From the NCBI GenBank assembly GCA_049340005.1, contig JBMPIY010000017.1: a stretch of DNA of 64,000 bases. One strand, 5' to 3'. This DNA comes from CAXBDP01 sp963974465. GTDB lineage: Bacteria; Bacteroidota; Bacteroidia; Cytophagales; Cyclobacteriaceae. Below are positions 16,505 to 24,681 of this stretch, piece by piece (positions within the stretch are counted from its first letter, which is position 1; each line of letters starts with the position of its first letter). The position numbers and the translations under genes were made by a program. Below the pieces are notes generated by a model. That model was not told the DNA's origin. It made no database searches and saw only the letters and a list, made by a program, of their open reading frames with translations.

Positions 16505-19500
16505 ATGAAGATAAACAGCTTGAAACCAAGGAAAGCGCTAAACAAAGCCTTTCTGAAAGTGAAACCGAATAGAACTGAAATTGAGCGTTTCAAAGCAAAT
16601 CTTATCCAATTACTCGACCGCACTAATGACACAGAATCTGAAGAATTTCATAAGAATCTTGTCATTGATTTTCTGAAAAAAACCTATTACGATCCGAATC
16701 ACTTCATTAATACCAAAGGGCGAAATGACCTTGTAATTTACAATGGTGAAAAAGCAAAAAGTACGGTAGGTGTAATCTTAGAAGCAAAAAAGCCGACCAA
16801 TAAAGCTGAGATGGTTAGCATTGAAAAGCTAAATACAAAAGCCTTTCAAGAATTAATGCTTTATTATCTGCGAGAAAGAATTACACATAAAAATCTTGAA
16901 GTAAAGCATTTGGTCATTACCAATATCAATGAATGGTTCATCTTTGATGCGACTACATTTGATAGACTTTTTGCACAAAATAAAAATCTCGTAAAGCAAT
17001 TCACTGATTTTGAAGGCGGGAGGTTGGCCGACAGCAAAACAGAATTTTTCTACAAGCAAATTGCTGAACCGTTTATAGCCGAGATCACTTCAGAAATAGA
17101 ATTTGCCTACTTCAATATTCAGGATTATCAGAAGCCCTTACGCAATGCCGACAAGGCAGATGACAATAAACTGATTGCACTTTTCAAATTGCTTTCTCCA
17201 GAGCATTTGCTGAAACTTCCTTTCACCAATGATAGCAACAGTCTAGACAAGCGATTTTATAGCGAGTTGCTTCACATAATTGGGCTTACAGAAACTAAAG
17301 AAGGAGGCAAAAAGCTAATTGGGCGAAATAAGGAAAGCGAGCGAAATTCAGGGAGTATTTTAGAAGATGCCATCATTCAGCTTGATAGTTTGGATAAACT
17401 GAGCAGACTCGACAAACCAAGTCAATTTGGAAACACCCAGCAGGAACGGCTATTCAATGTTGCTCTTGAACTGTCCATCACTTGGGTCAACCGTATTCTG
17501 TTTTTAAAGCTGCTAGAAGCCCAGCTCATTACTTATCATAAGGGAGATAAATCTTATTCATTTCTCAACTTTGACAAAATCAAAAACTATGATGATCTGA
17601 ACAGCTTGTTTTTTCAAGTATTAGCAAGAAAATACGAGGATCGAAATCCGGATGTAAAGCAGATTTTTGAGAAAGTGCCTTATCTCAACTCATCACTTTT
17701 CGAGCCAACGGAAATCGAACAAGTTACATTGTTCATCAGTAATCTACGAGACGATAAATCTATTCCCATCATATCGACCACAGTACTGAAAAACGACCAA
17801 GGTAAGAAGCGAACTGGCAAGTTATCAACTTTAGAATACCTATTTGAGTTTTTGAATGCCTACGATTTCAGTAGCGAAGGTTCTGAGGAAATTCAAGAAG
17901 ACAACAAAACACTTATCAATGCCTCCGTACTTGGGTTGATATTCGAGAAAATAAATGGCTACAAAGACGGCTCCTTCTTCACACCCGGCTTCATCACCAT
18001 GTACATGTGCCGCGAAACCATCCGCAAAGCCGTCATCCAAAAATTCAACCAAGCCTCATCATCCCATTCCAGTGGAGCCGAAGGCACCACAAAAACTCCC
18101 CTCTTGAGAGGGGTCGGGGGTGTGTCTTCTTCAAATAGAATATCTTCTTCAAACAGCGTGTCCTCTTCCAAAACTGAATCCTCTTCAAACAGAAAACCCA
18201 GCTCCGTACCAAAACGCCAGATAATACCCTACAACCCAAAACTAAAAGAACTTGCCCGCAAGCTTCGCAACGAAAGCACAAAATCAGAAATCCAGCTTTG
18301 GGGAGCCTTAAAAGGAAAATTCGAGGACAAATACGATTTCCACAGACAAAAACCTTTGGATAACTATATCGCAGATTTCTTCTGCCATGAATTGAGCTTA
18401 GTGGTAGAAATTGATGGGGATACGCACAATTGGCAAGAATCACAGCAAAGGGATTATGAAAAAGAGGCACGCTTCAATGAATTGGGATTGAATGTGCTGA
18501 GATTTCTAGATTCTGATGTGTTCAATCATTTTGAAAGCACTGTGGAGACAATAAGAGAATATGTGAAGGCTTTTGAAAAAGATGATTTCTCTTCATTGGT
18601 ATATGAAGATTCGCCTTTGAATAGTTTGACAGGGGATTTGGTGGAGGGGATGAGGCTTCATTCTTATTCGGGGGAAGACATACCCCTAAATCCTCTTTCT
18701 AGAGAGGACTTTCAGGAAGAGGACACACCCCTAAATCCCCTCTCGAGAGGGGACTTTCAGGAGAAATCCCTCTCAATCGGTGACTTTCAGGAAAGAGGGG
18801 AGTTTAAGACATTGGATGATGTGTATGATCAGATTGGGGAGGGGCGGATGTTTACTAGGAAACAAGCCAATGAGATTGTAAACAGCATTAAAATTTGTGA
18901 TCCGGCAGTGGGTTCTGGGCATTTTTTGGTTTCCGCGCTTAATGAAATGATTGCGGTGAAAAATGACTTGAAGATTCTTGAAGACCGAGAAGGCAAATCT
19001 TTGCATCGCTATGAAGTGGAAGTGGTGAACGACGAGCTGATTGTTACCGATGTGGAGGGTGAATTGTTTGAATATAATCCCAACAATATGGAAAGCCAAC
19101 GCATACAAGAAACGCTATTTCACGAAAAGCAGAATATTATTGAGAATTGTCTTTTCGGCGTGGATATCAATCCCAATTCGGTGAAGATTTGTCGATTGAG
19201 GTTGTGGATTGAGCTGTTGAAGAATGCTTATTATTTGAATTTGCATGATGGGAGTGGAAGAGGACACACCCCCGGCCCCTCTCAAGAGGGGAGTATGGGA
19301 GAAGCCTTGGGCTCCTCGCGGGAAGGGAGTAAAGGTAATGCCTCTGCCAATACTTGGGTGGGGAGTAAGGGTATAAGGATGGCTGGTGGTTTTAGGGAGT
19401 TGCAGACTTTGCCGAATATTGATATCAATATCAAGTGTGGGAATTCTTTGGTGAGTCGTTTTGCGATTGATGCGGATTTAAGTCAGGCTTTGAAGAAGAG

Positions 19501-21148
19501 TAAGTTCTCTATAGATGGCTATAGGATTGCTGTGGATAGATACCGAAATGCGGAGAATAAGGAAGAGAAGCGGGAAATGGAGCGACTGATTGCTGAAATC
19601 AAATCGGATTTTCGCTCGGAGATTGCCAATAATGATCCTAAACTAAAAAGAAAAGCTAAGCTAGGCGGGGAGCTGTATAATCTCACCATGCAGACTGGCC
19701 TCTTCGAAGAATCTGCTAAAGAGAAAAAGGAGCGGAAGAAGCGGGTGGAAAAAATAGAAACCGAACTCGAAAAACTTAGCCAAGAAATTGAGGAGATCAA
19801 AAGCAATAAGATCTTTGAAAATGCCTTTGAATGGAGATTTGAATTCCCTGAAGTACTCAACGAACAAGGCGATTTTGTAGGCTTTGATGTGGTGATTGGG
19901 AATCCGCCGTATATCAGGCAGGAAGAATTTTCTGAAATTAAGAGTTATTTGAATTCCTCATTTCAAACTTTCATGGGTACTGCTGATATCTATGTCTATT
20001 TTGTTGAATTGGGGATGAAACTGTTGAAGAACCATGGGCAGTTTACTTATATCATCCCAAACAAGTGGATGAAGGCGGGATATGGTCAAAAACTAAGACA
20101 ATTTTTAAAAGAAAAGGAACTTCAACGAATTATTGATTTTGGCGATTTGCCAGTTTTTGAAGAGGCAACCACTTACCCAATGATTATTCAAGTAAATAAT
20201 AATCAGCCATCTACAACTTTCAAGGGTATTACTGTTGATACACTGAATTTTGAATTCAGCTTAGAAAATTACATTTCAAAAAATGAGATAGAAATTTTTG
20301 TAGAGGGACTTCAAAGTGATACTTGGAATCTCATCGATGGCAATATTCAAATGCTTTTGTTAAAGTTAAAATCAAAAGGAATCACCTTAGCTGAATACGT
20401 AAATGGAAAAATTTATTATGGAGTTAAAACGGGCTTTAATGAGGCATTTATTATTGATAAGGAAACGAGGAGTCGCCTGATAAAAGAAGATGCTAGAAGT
20501 GAAGAAGTTATCAAACCCTTTTTAGCGGGTAGAGATATAAAAAGGTATCAAACACCAATAGCAGACAGGTATTTAATATTTACTAGAAGAGGCATTGAAA
20601 TAGAAAGCTATCCCGCCATTTATAATTATCTATTTCATTATAAAGAAAAATTAGAGCCGAAACCTAAAGACTTTAAAGGAGAATGGAATGGAAGAAAACC
20701 CGGTTCATACAAATGGTATGAAATTCAAGATGCCGTTGATTATTACGATGAGTTTGAAAAGCCTAAAGTAATGTTGCCAGATATTTCATTGAAATGTGAA
20801 GCATTAATAGATGAATCGAAAGGACTTTATTCAGTAAACACAGCATATATAATTCCAGAGCTTTCTAAGTCAGATTTAGGTATTCTGAATTCTAAACTAA
20901 CATTGTTTTTCTACTCAAATTTGTCTCAAACAATAAGAGGTGGATATTATAGATTTATAAGGCAATATTTAGCTCAGATTCCTATGATATCAACCAATAT
21001 ACTTGAAGAAATTGTAGGTCAAGTTATTGAAGCAAAAAAACAAAACCCCAAAGCAGACACCACCGAGTTAGAAAACCAAATTGACCAATTAGTTTATGAA
21101 CTTTATGGATTGACAGAGGAGGAGATTAAGATTGTGGAGGGTATCTGA
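16505..21148 (+). CDS. Type IIG restriction-modification enzyme with an embedded DUF559 nuclease
   Basis: 1547 residues. The N-terminus (1-~180) has a PD-(D/E)xK pattern: GRNDLVIYN (Asp75) and ILEAKKP (Glu93-Ala-Lys95). A helical region follows to FFTPGFITMYMCRETIRKAV (~500-516). The adenine methyltransferase has motif I DPAVGSGHF (from ~799) and motif IV NPPY (~1133). The C-terminal ~300 residues resemble the TaqI-like target-recognition domain (GVKTGFNEAF, FLAGRDIKRYQ). Between ~518 and ~765 sits extra sequence absent from the usual order: Ser-rich low complexity, a complete DUF559/Vsr-like domain (~574-695; IADFF Asp624, VEIDGDTH Glu635), then repeats reading PLNPLSRGDFQ. A further insert (GRGHTPGPSQEGS) lies near 920-965. 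The reading frame is unbroken, so it may be active. The gene cleaves and methylates DNA for phage defence if functional. Confidence 0.85.
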   Translation: MKINSLKPRKALNKAFLKVKPNRTEIERFKANLIQLLDRTNDTESEEFHKNLVIDFLKKTYYDPNHFINTKGRNDLVIYNGEKAKSTVGVILEAKKPTNKAEMVSIEKLNTKAFQELMLYYLRERITHKNLEVKHLVITNINEWFIFDATTFDRLFAQNKNLVKQFTDFEGGRLADSKTEFFYKQIAEPFIAEITSEIEFAYFNIQDYQKPLRNADKADDNKLIALFKLLSPEHLLKLPFTNDSNSLDKRFYSELLHIIGLTETKEGGKKLIGRNKESERNSGSILEDAIIQLDSLDKLSRLDKPSQFGNTQQERLFNVALELSITWVNRILFLKLLEAQLITYHKGDKSYSFLNFDKIKNYDDLNSLFFQVLARKYEDRNPDVKQIFEKVPYLNSSLFEPTEIEQVTLFISNLRDDKSIPIISTTVLKNDQGKKRTGKLSTLEYLFEFLNAYDFSSEGSEEIQEDNKTLINASVLGLIFEKINGYKDGSFFTPGFITMYMCRETIRKAVIQKFNQASSSHSSGAEGTTKTPLLRGVGGVSSSNRISSSNSVSSSKTESSSNRKPSSVPKRQIIPYNPKLKELARKLRNESTKSEIQLWGALKGKFEDKYDFHRQKPLDNYIADFFCHELSLVVEIDGDTHNWQESQQRDYEKEARFNELGLNVLRFLDSDVFNHFESTVETIREYVKAFEKDDFSSLVYEDSPLNSLTGDLVEGMRLHSYSGEDIPLNPLSREDFQEEDTPLNPLSRGDFQEKSLSIGDFQERGEFKTLDDVYDQIGEGRMFTRKQANEIVNSIKICDPAVGSGHFLVSALNEMIAVKNDLKILEDREGKSLHRYEVEVVNDELIVTDVEGELFEYNPNNMESQRIQETLFHEKQNIIENCLFGVDINPNSVKICRLRLWIELLKNAYYLNLHDGSGRGHTPGPSQEGSMGEALGSSREGSKGNASANTWVGSKGIRMAGGFRELQTLPNIDINIKCGNSLVSRFAIDADLSQALKKSKFSIDGYRIAVDRYRNAENKEEKREMERLIAEIKSDFRSEIANNDPKLKRKAKLGGELYNLTMQTGLFEESAKEKKERKKRVEKIETELEKLSQEIEEIKSNKIFENAFEWRFEFPEVLNEQGDFVGFDVVIGNPPYIRQEEFSEIKSYLNSSFQTFMGTADIYVYFVELGMKLLKNHGQFTYIIPNKWMKAGYGQKLRQFLKEKELQRIIDFGDLPVFEEATTYPMIIQVNNNQPSTTFKGITVDTLNFEFSLENYISKNEIEIFVEGLQSDTWNLIDGNIQMLLLKLKSKGITLAEYVNGKIYYGVKTGFNEAFIIDKETRSRLIKEDARSEEVIKPFLAGRDIKRYQTPIADRYLIFTRRGIEIESYPAIYNYLFHYKEKLEPKPKDFKGEWNGRKPGSYKWYEIQDAVDYYDEFEKPKVMLPDISLKCEALIDESKGLYSVNTAYIIPELSKSDLGILNSKLTLFFYSNLSQTIRGGYYRFIRQYLAQIPMISTNILEEIVGQVIEAKKQNPKADTTELENQIDQLVYELYGLTEEEIKIVEGI
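18091..18125 (-). repeat. Palindromic repeat, left copy, inverted
   Basis: The core is CCCCTCT-TG-AGAGGGG (18098-18113), followed by TCGGGGGTGTGT. Its reverse complement differs from the copy at 19264-19294 at only about one base in 31. It lies on the upstream side of the DUF559 segment and points opposite to the right-hand copies. It is translated in frame as LLRGVGGV. Confidence 0.85.
18678..18793 (+). repeat. Palindromic repeats, right-hand tandem copies
   Basis: Two direct copies with 45-base spacing (18678-18718 and 18723-18762) and a third degenerate one (18764-18793). The second has a perfect 16-base palindrome, CCCCTCTCGAGAGGGG, at 18737-18752. Each copy is preceded by ACCCCTAAAT and followed by GACTTTCAGGA. 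The copies are translated in frame as PLNPLSRGDFQ. Confidence 0.85.
19264..19294 (+). repeat. Palindromic repeat, third site within the methyltransferase
   Basis: ACACACCCCCGG followed by CCCCTCT-CA-AGAGGGG (19276-19291). It is followed by Gly/Ser-rich coding sequence to about 19385 that separates LKNAYYLNLHDG from the conserved FRELQTLPNIDINIKCGNSL. The insertion adds roughly 45 codons in frame. Confidence 0.8.
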
Positions 21149-21184
21149 ACTATTGTTTTTTTGATTTAAGGAATACTATGATTT

Positions 21185-21526
21185 TTAACCAAGAATTTGG
21201 GTTCTCCCAGACTTATTGGTACTATAAATAATCATTTCTCCTTTAATGTAATCTGCGTCTTTTTTAGACAGGTAATGTACAGAAAGAATGCTACTTCCAA
21301 TAGTTTTAATATATAGATCAGCGCCAAAGATGTGTTTGTCTATGTAAACCTGTCTAATAAAACGAAAAGCAATTGTATTTCTATCTTGACTTATTAGGTA
21401 CCAGTTTCTTTTCGTTACAGTAATAGTTTGATTGTTTAGGTCAACACTAATTTTCCAAGGAGTCAAAAGATGCTGAATTTGACCATTTAAGAGCAGGGCA
21501 ATAATTGACGATTTTGCAAATAGCAT
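21185..21526 (-). CDS. Hypothetical protein
   Basis: 113 residues, no recognised family. It begins with a short hydrophobic segment (MLFAKSSIIALLLNG) and continues as probable beta-strands (KISVDLNNQTITVTKRNWYL, NTIAFRFIRQVYIDKHIFGADLYIK), which resembles a small PH-like or lipocalin-like beta fold. It starts six bases after the stop of the zinc-ribbon gene upstream and is surely co-transcribed with it. Its end faces the end of the type IIG gene 37 bases away. Confidence 0.6.
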   Translation of the reverse strand: MLFAKSSIIALLLNGQIQHLLTPWKISVDLNNQTITVTKRNWYLISQDRNTIAFRFIRQVYIDKHIFGADLYIKTIGSSILSVHYLSKKDADYIKGEMIIYSTNKSGRTQILG

Positions 21527-21532
21527 AAGAAT

Positions 21533-21715
21533 TTACCTGTTAAAGGCAGCATTGAAGCAAACATGTGAACAATATGTACCTTGAAAGCCCATGGCTCTTA
21601 GTAAAGTGCCTCCAGGTTTTATAAATGCTTTTTTCTTAAATAAATCTTTTCCGCATTTAGCACACTTCTCATTGTGATAGCCTTGTCTGATATTAGGTTG
21701 AATTTTAGGTTTCAT
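21533..21715 (-). CDS. Small zinc-ribbon-like protein
   Basis: 60 residues. Two cysteine pairs are visible, KCAKCGKDL at the start and YCSHVCFNAAF near the end, which would bind one zinc ion. It is Lys-rich between them. No further homology is recognised; a nucleic-acid or protein-binding adaptor role is plausible but unproven. First gene of a two-gene unit with 21185-21526. Confidence 0.6.
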   Translation of the reverse strand: MKPKIQPNIRQGYHNEKCAKCGKDLFKKKAFIKPGGTLLRAMGFQGTYCSHVCFNAAFNR

Positions 21716-21973
21716 TTCGTCTTGTTAATATTTTAGTGTTAATTTTTATAAATTATTATCTGACTATTCTAATTTTTGAAAGCCAAAAGCGATGTCTGAT
21801 AATCTCTTGGTATTTTAATTCAGCACTCAATTTTTTGAAACTAGTTAGATAAGTGGGAGCAATTTAGATAAATGTAAAATGCGGTCAATGATTATGAGTC
21901 AAGATGAAATAAGATGAAATAATAATTTTCTGAGTTTGTATCTATAATTGTTCAACCAATCCAAAAAACTGGT

Positions 21974-22753
21974 ATGAATACTATAGATAGCTTTATTCAA
22001 GTAAAACAGCAATTCATAAACGATTGGGCTAAAAACCCTAACTATGTTTTTGAAGAATCTGTCTTTTCTAGGTCGGAAAGTCTGAAAAGGCAGTTAATTC
22101 CTTATATTAATTATTTACCCGAACCCTATATAGGGTGTATTAAAAACCCATCTGCAGTGTTTTTAAATTATAACCCTGGGCCAGTACTTGAAGGTCTCCA
22201 AGAAAGAGAAATTGGGAAGTTTATAATCAATTATGATGCAGTTGAATCGTATGTAGACTTTGCTAGAACTGTTCCTTATTTTGAGCCAAAAGGAAGGTCT
22301 TTTTGGTATCCTCGAAAAAGGTTTGTAGCACGTTTGTTGGGGAAAGAAAATGACGATTTTCATATTTTGGGGTTGGAAATCTGTCCGTGGCATTCTCAAT
22401 CTTTTAAATTAACAAATTCTGAGCTCGAAAGTCTTAAGGAATATGTAATGAAGGAGGTTTTGCCGGTAGCTGAGGCAGTGGCTAAGAATGCTCCTCTTTC
22501 TACTATTTTTTCAGTTGGTAAAAGCTACTATGATTTATTTAGACTGCTTGACTTTAAGAAGGTAAAGGAATTTAAGGCTGGTACAAATATTATTAAATGG
22601 CCGAAAAATGCTCATGGTAAACCTGTAGCACGTTCGTTTTCCCTTTGGGAAAGTAAATCCGGTTTCCAATATTTTAATACCTATGCACAGGGCGGAAACA
22701 CCATGTCAAGTCAGGAATTTAATGAAATTATTAAGCATCTATTGGGTATTTAG
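21974..22753 (+). CDS. Hypothetical protein, possibly uracil-DNA glycosylase fold
   Basis: 259 residues, not firmly assigned. AVFLNYNPGPV near residue 60 resembles the first active-site motif of MUG/TDG-type glycosylases (hydrophobic strand then NPG). FHILGLEICPWHSQS and STIFSVGKSYYDLF fit the later strands of an alpha/beta fold. The second catalytic motif of that superfamily is not clearly seen, so I treat this as a suggestion. It lies in an AT-rich accessory stretch just beyond a restriction-modification gene, where DNA-repair-like or defence genes would fit. No octamer copies occur around it. Confidence 0.5.
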   Translation: MNTIDSFIQVKQQFINDWAKNPNYVFEESVFSRSESLKRQLIPYINYLPEPYIGCIKNPSAVFLNYNPGPVLEGLQEREIGKFIINYDAVESYVDFARTVPYFEPKGRSFWYPRKRFVARLLGKENDDFHILGLEICPWHSQSFKLTNSELESLKEYVMKEVLPVAEAVAKNAPLSTIFSVGKSYYDLFRLLDFKKVKEFKAGTNIIKWPKNAHGKPVARSFSLWESKSGFQYFNTYAQGGNTMSSQEFNEIIKHLLGI

Positions 22754-22834
22754 TAATCAAAAAATGAAATGTACCTATTTGAGAATTCGGTTAGCTGAAT
22801 AGCTAAATTATAAATAGAAATAAAATTAATAACT

Positions 22835-23107
22835 ATGTCAAATTTCAATTACAAAATAACTTATAGTTATTTACAATCTTTTCCAAAAATAAAAGGTAGT
22901 AAAACAAAACTGATTAAGCAAACTGTCAATCTTGGATTCGATTTCGAGCCAACAGATGATGATATTGAAAGAAAAGTGAAAGAATGGGTTGACGTAGTAC
23001 AAAGAAAAGTAATGAATGATCTTGAAGCTAAAATTGAATTTCATGAGATATTAAATTCCAAAAAGTTAAAGGTAGTAAAGGGAATTGTCCATATTAATCT
23101 GGATTAG
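22835..23107 (+). CDS. Small hypothetical protein
   Basis: 90 residues with no recognised domain. It is charged, Lys-rich, with a central helix (DDDIERKVKEWVDVVQRKVMND). It follows the glycosylase-like gene by 81 bases in the same direction and may belong to the same unit. Confidence 0.5.
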   Translation: MSNFNYKITYSYLQSFPKIKGSKTKLIKQTVNLGFDFEPTDDDIERKVKEWVDVVQRKVMNDLEAKIEFHEILNSKKLKVVKGIVHINLD

Positions 23108-23485
23108 TTCTGAAATAAATAATTATTGCTGAATTGTTTCCATACATACGGCAGCCATTACTTCAACTTCATATTAGCTAAACAATAATCAAATTTTAAA
23201 ATTGTTAAAAATTTAGTTTTGGGTGGTTCTGAGAATAATTATGGGCAAAATAACACTATCTGATTTCTTTTTATTATTTTTATTTTTCTTAATTTAATAA
23301 TACTAATGAAGCGTCTATACAATACTCATAATTTCTTTTTTTTATCAATATTTTGAATTTCCCTGCTTTTCAAGCAATAATAGTATTTATAGTATAAATT
23401 AAATATAGTATATTTAAAAGTGGTTTTTAAATTTTTTAATGCAAAAAATTTAATATTTTCGTAAATAGCGATATTTAAGAATAGT
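23108..23485. other. Very AT-rich intergenic region
   Basis: 378 bases with long A and T runs. I see no gene, clear hairpin terminator or convincing promoter. Confidence 0.45.
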
Positions 23486-24661
23486 ATGAGAACAAATCTT
23501 GACCCCTCGGACATATTCTTGGTTATTGAATCATCCTTCCGGATTGCAAGCATCTATGGCAGGAAGATTAATAATTGTGCATCACTAAGTGATCTGATAG
23601 TACAGAAGGTAGGTGTTAGAATTTCTCCTACAACCATTTACCGGATGGTAAATATTGAAAAGTATAAAATTATTCCATACGATTTTACGATTAAAGCTTT
23701 TTTAGATTTTCTTGAAGTAGAAAATATAAATGAGTTAAGGAAACCTATTGCCAATTCTTTTGATACTCCTATCTCCGCTACACATAGCCCATTAGGGATG
23801 TTGTTGATGAATCAATTACAAAAGGATCGTTACAGTGAAATCAAAGAATTTCTATCTCAGCTACCTAACCAACATTTTAGTTTAGGTTTTGATCAGTTGG
23901 TGATTGCAGCGACTTTCGGCAACTATTTTAGGTGCATGGCAGATTCAAAAAAGCGTTTGGATTTAATAAATTTTTTTTCTGATTCAGAGCAATTTCATCT
24001 TTACTTCTTTCAATCTTTTCCTGATTTAGATTTTAGAAACGAATACTTTTATGAAGCTCTCAAGTTGTCTATTCAGCTTAATAAGTTAGAATCTGTAAAT
24101 GCATTGCTAGTGAATAAGGATTTAAAGTCATTAAGCCGAATGGTTTATGATATTAGTCTGTTTATCTTTTTAGCTTATATTTCTAATAGAACCAAGGATA
24201 TTTTAGATGCTGGAAGTGTTTTATTCGATAACAAATTCAACCTCAATCTTCTTAGTGAATTTTTTGAAGAGGAACCGACAATTAGATGCAGGTTACTAAA
24301 TGCAAAACTTATCTATTTGAAAGTTTTAGGTAAAAAAATGGATGTCGAAATTGTTTTGAGGGATCTTGTAGAAGATATTAGTAAAAAATACGAGGCTAAA
24401 ATATTTAAAACTACTATTTTAGCAGATAATCTTGTAATGTTAAATGAGTCTTTGGAGGTGTTGAGTCCACTCCTTCACGATAGCCATCTTATTAATGAAG
24501 CCACGAAAAATAGCCACTATGAACCTAATTTTTATCGATTTCTTGTATATTCAGGATACATTCCTGAGGAAAAAATTTTCCCTCTACCGCTTAAGTTTAC
24601 ATATGGTCAATACGAATTGAATACCACCAATCAGCTAATTAATCGATACATCAATATGTAG
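23486..24661 (+). CDS. Hypothetical helical protein with HTH-like N-terminus
   Basis: 391 residues. Residues ~25-60 (ASLSDLIVQKVGVRISPTTIYRMV) resemble a short helix-turn-helix found at the start of a large family of uncharacterised Bacteroidota proteins. The rest is almost wholly helical and hydrophobic-patterned, like a TPR/HEAT-type repeat protein, with no catalytic motif. No signal peptide, so cytoplasmic. Codon use is AT-rich like its neighbours. A regulatory role is only a guess. Confidence 0.6.
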   Translation: MRTNLDPSDIFLVIESSFRIASIYGRKINNCASLSDLIVQKVGVRISPTTIYRMVNIEKYKIIPYDFTIKAFLDFLEVENINELRKPIANSFDTPISATHSPLGMLLMNQLQKDRYSEIKEFLSQLPNQHFSLGFDQLVIAATFGNYFRCMADSKKRLDLINFFSDSEQFHLYFFQSFPDLDFRNEYFYEALKLSIQLNKLESVNALLVNKDLKSLSRMVYDISLFIFLAYISNRTKDILDAGSVLFDNKFNLNLLSEFFEEEPTIRCRLLNAKLIYLKVLGKKMDVEIVLRDLVEDISKKYEAKIFKTTILADNLVMLNESLEVLSPLLHDSHLINEATKNSHYEPNFYRFLVYSGYIPEEKIFPLPLKFTYGQYELNTTNQLINRYINM

Positions 24662-24681
24662 TACTCTTTTCTTCACTTGAA

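Larger units (their letters stand above)
18050..18800 (+). mobile_element. Putative DUF559/palindromic-repeat cassette inserted in frame
   Basis: About 750 bases interrupt the family's normal order between VIQKFN and FKTLDDVYDQI. It contains a left inverted palindromic repeat, a degenerate Ser/Asn repeat tract, a full DUF559 nuclease domain with catalytic residues, and two to three right-hand repeats. No stop codon interrupts it, so the host gene still reads through. Mobility is inferred from the repeat-flanked structure; the exact ends cannot be set without an uninterrupted homologue. Confidence 0.6.

Noticed and set aside
18045..18470. Minus-strand open frames over the DUF559 segment (EEDTLFEEDILF-type peptide)
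   Set aside because: Produced by the low-complexity Ser/Asn tract and palindromic repeats read antisense; no start or family support.
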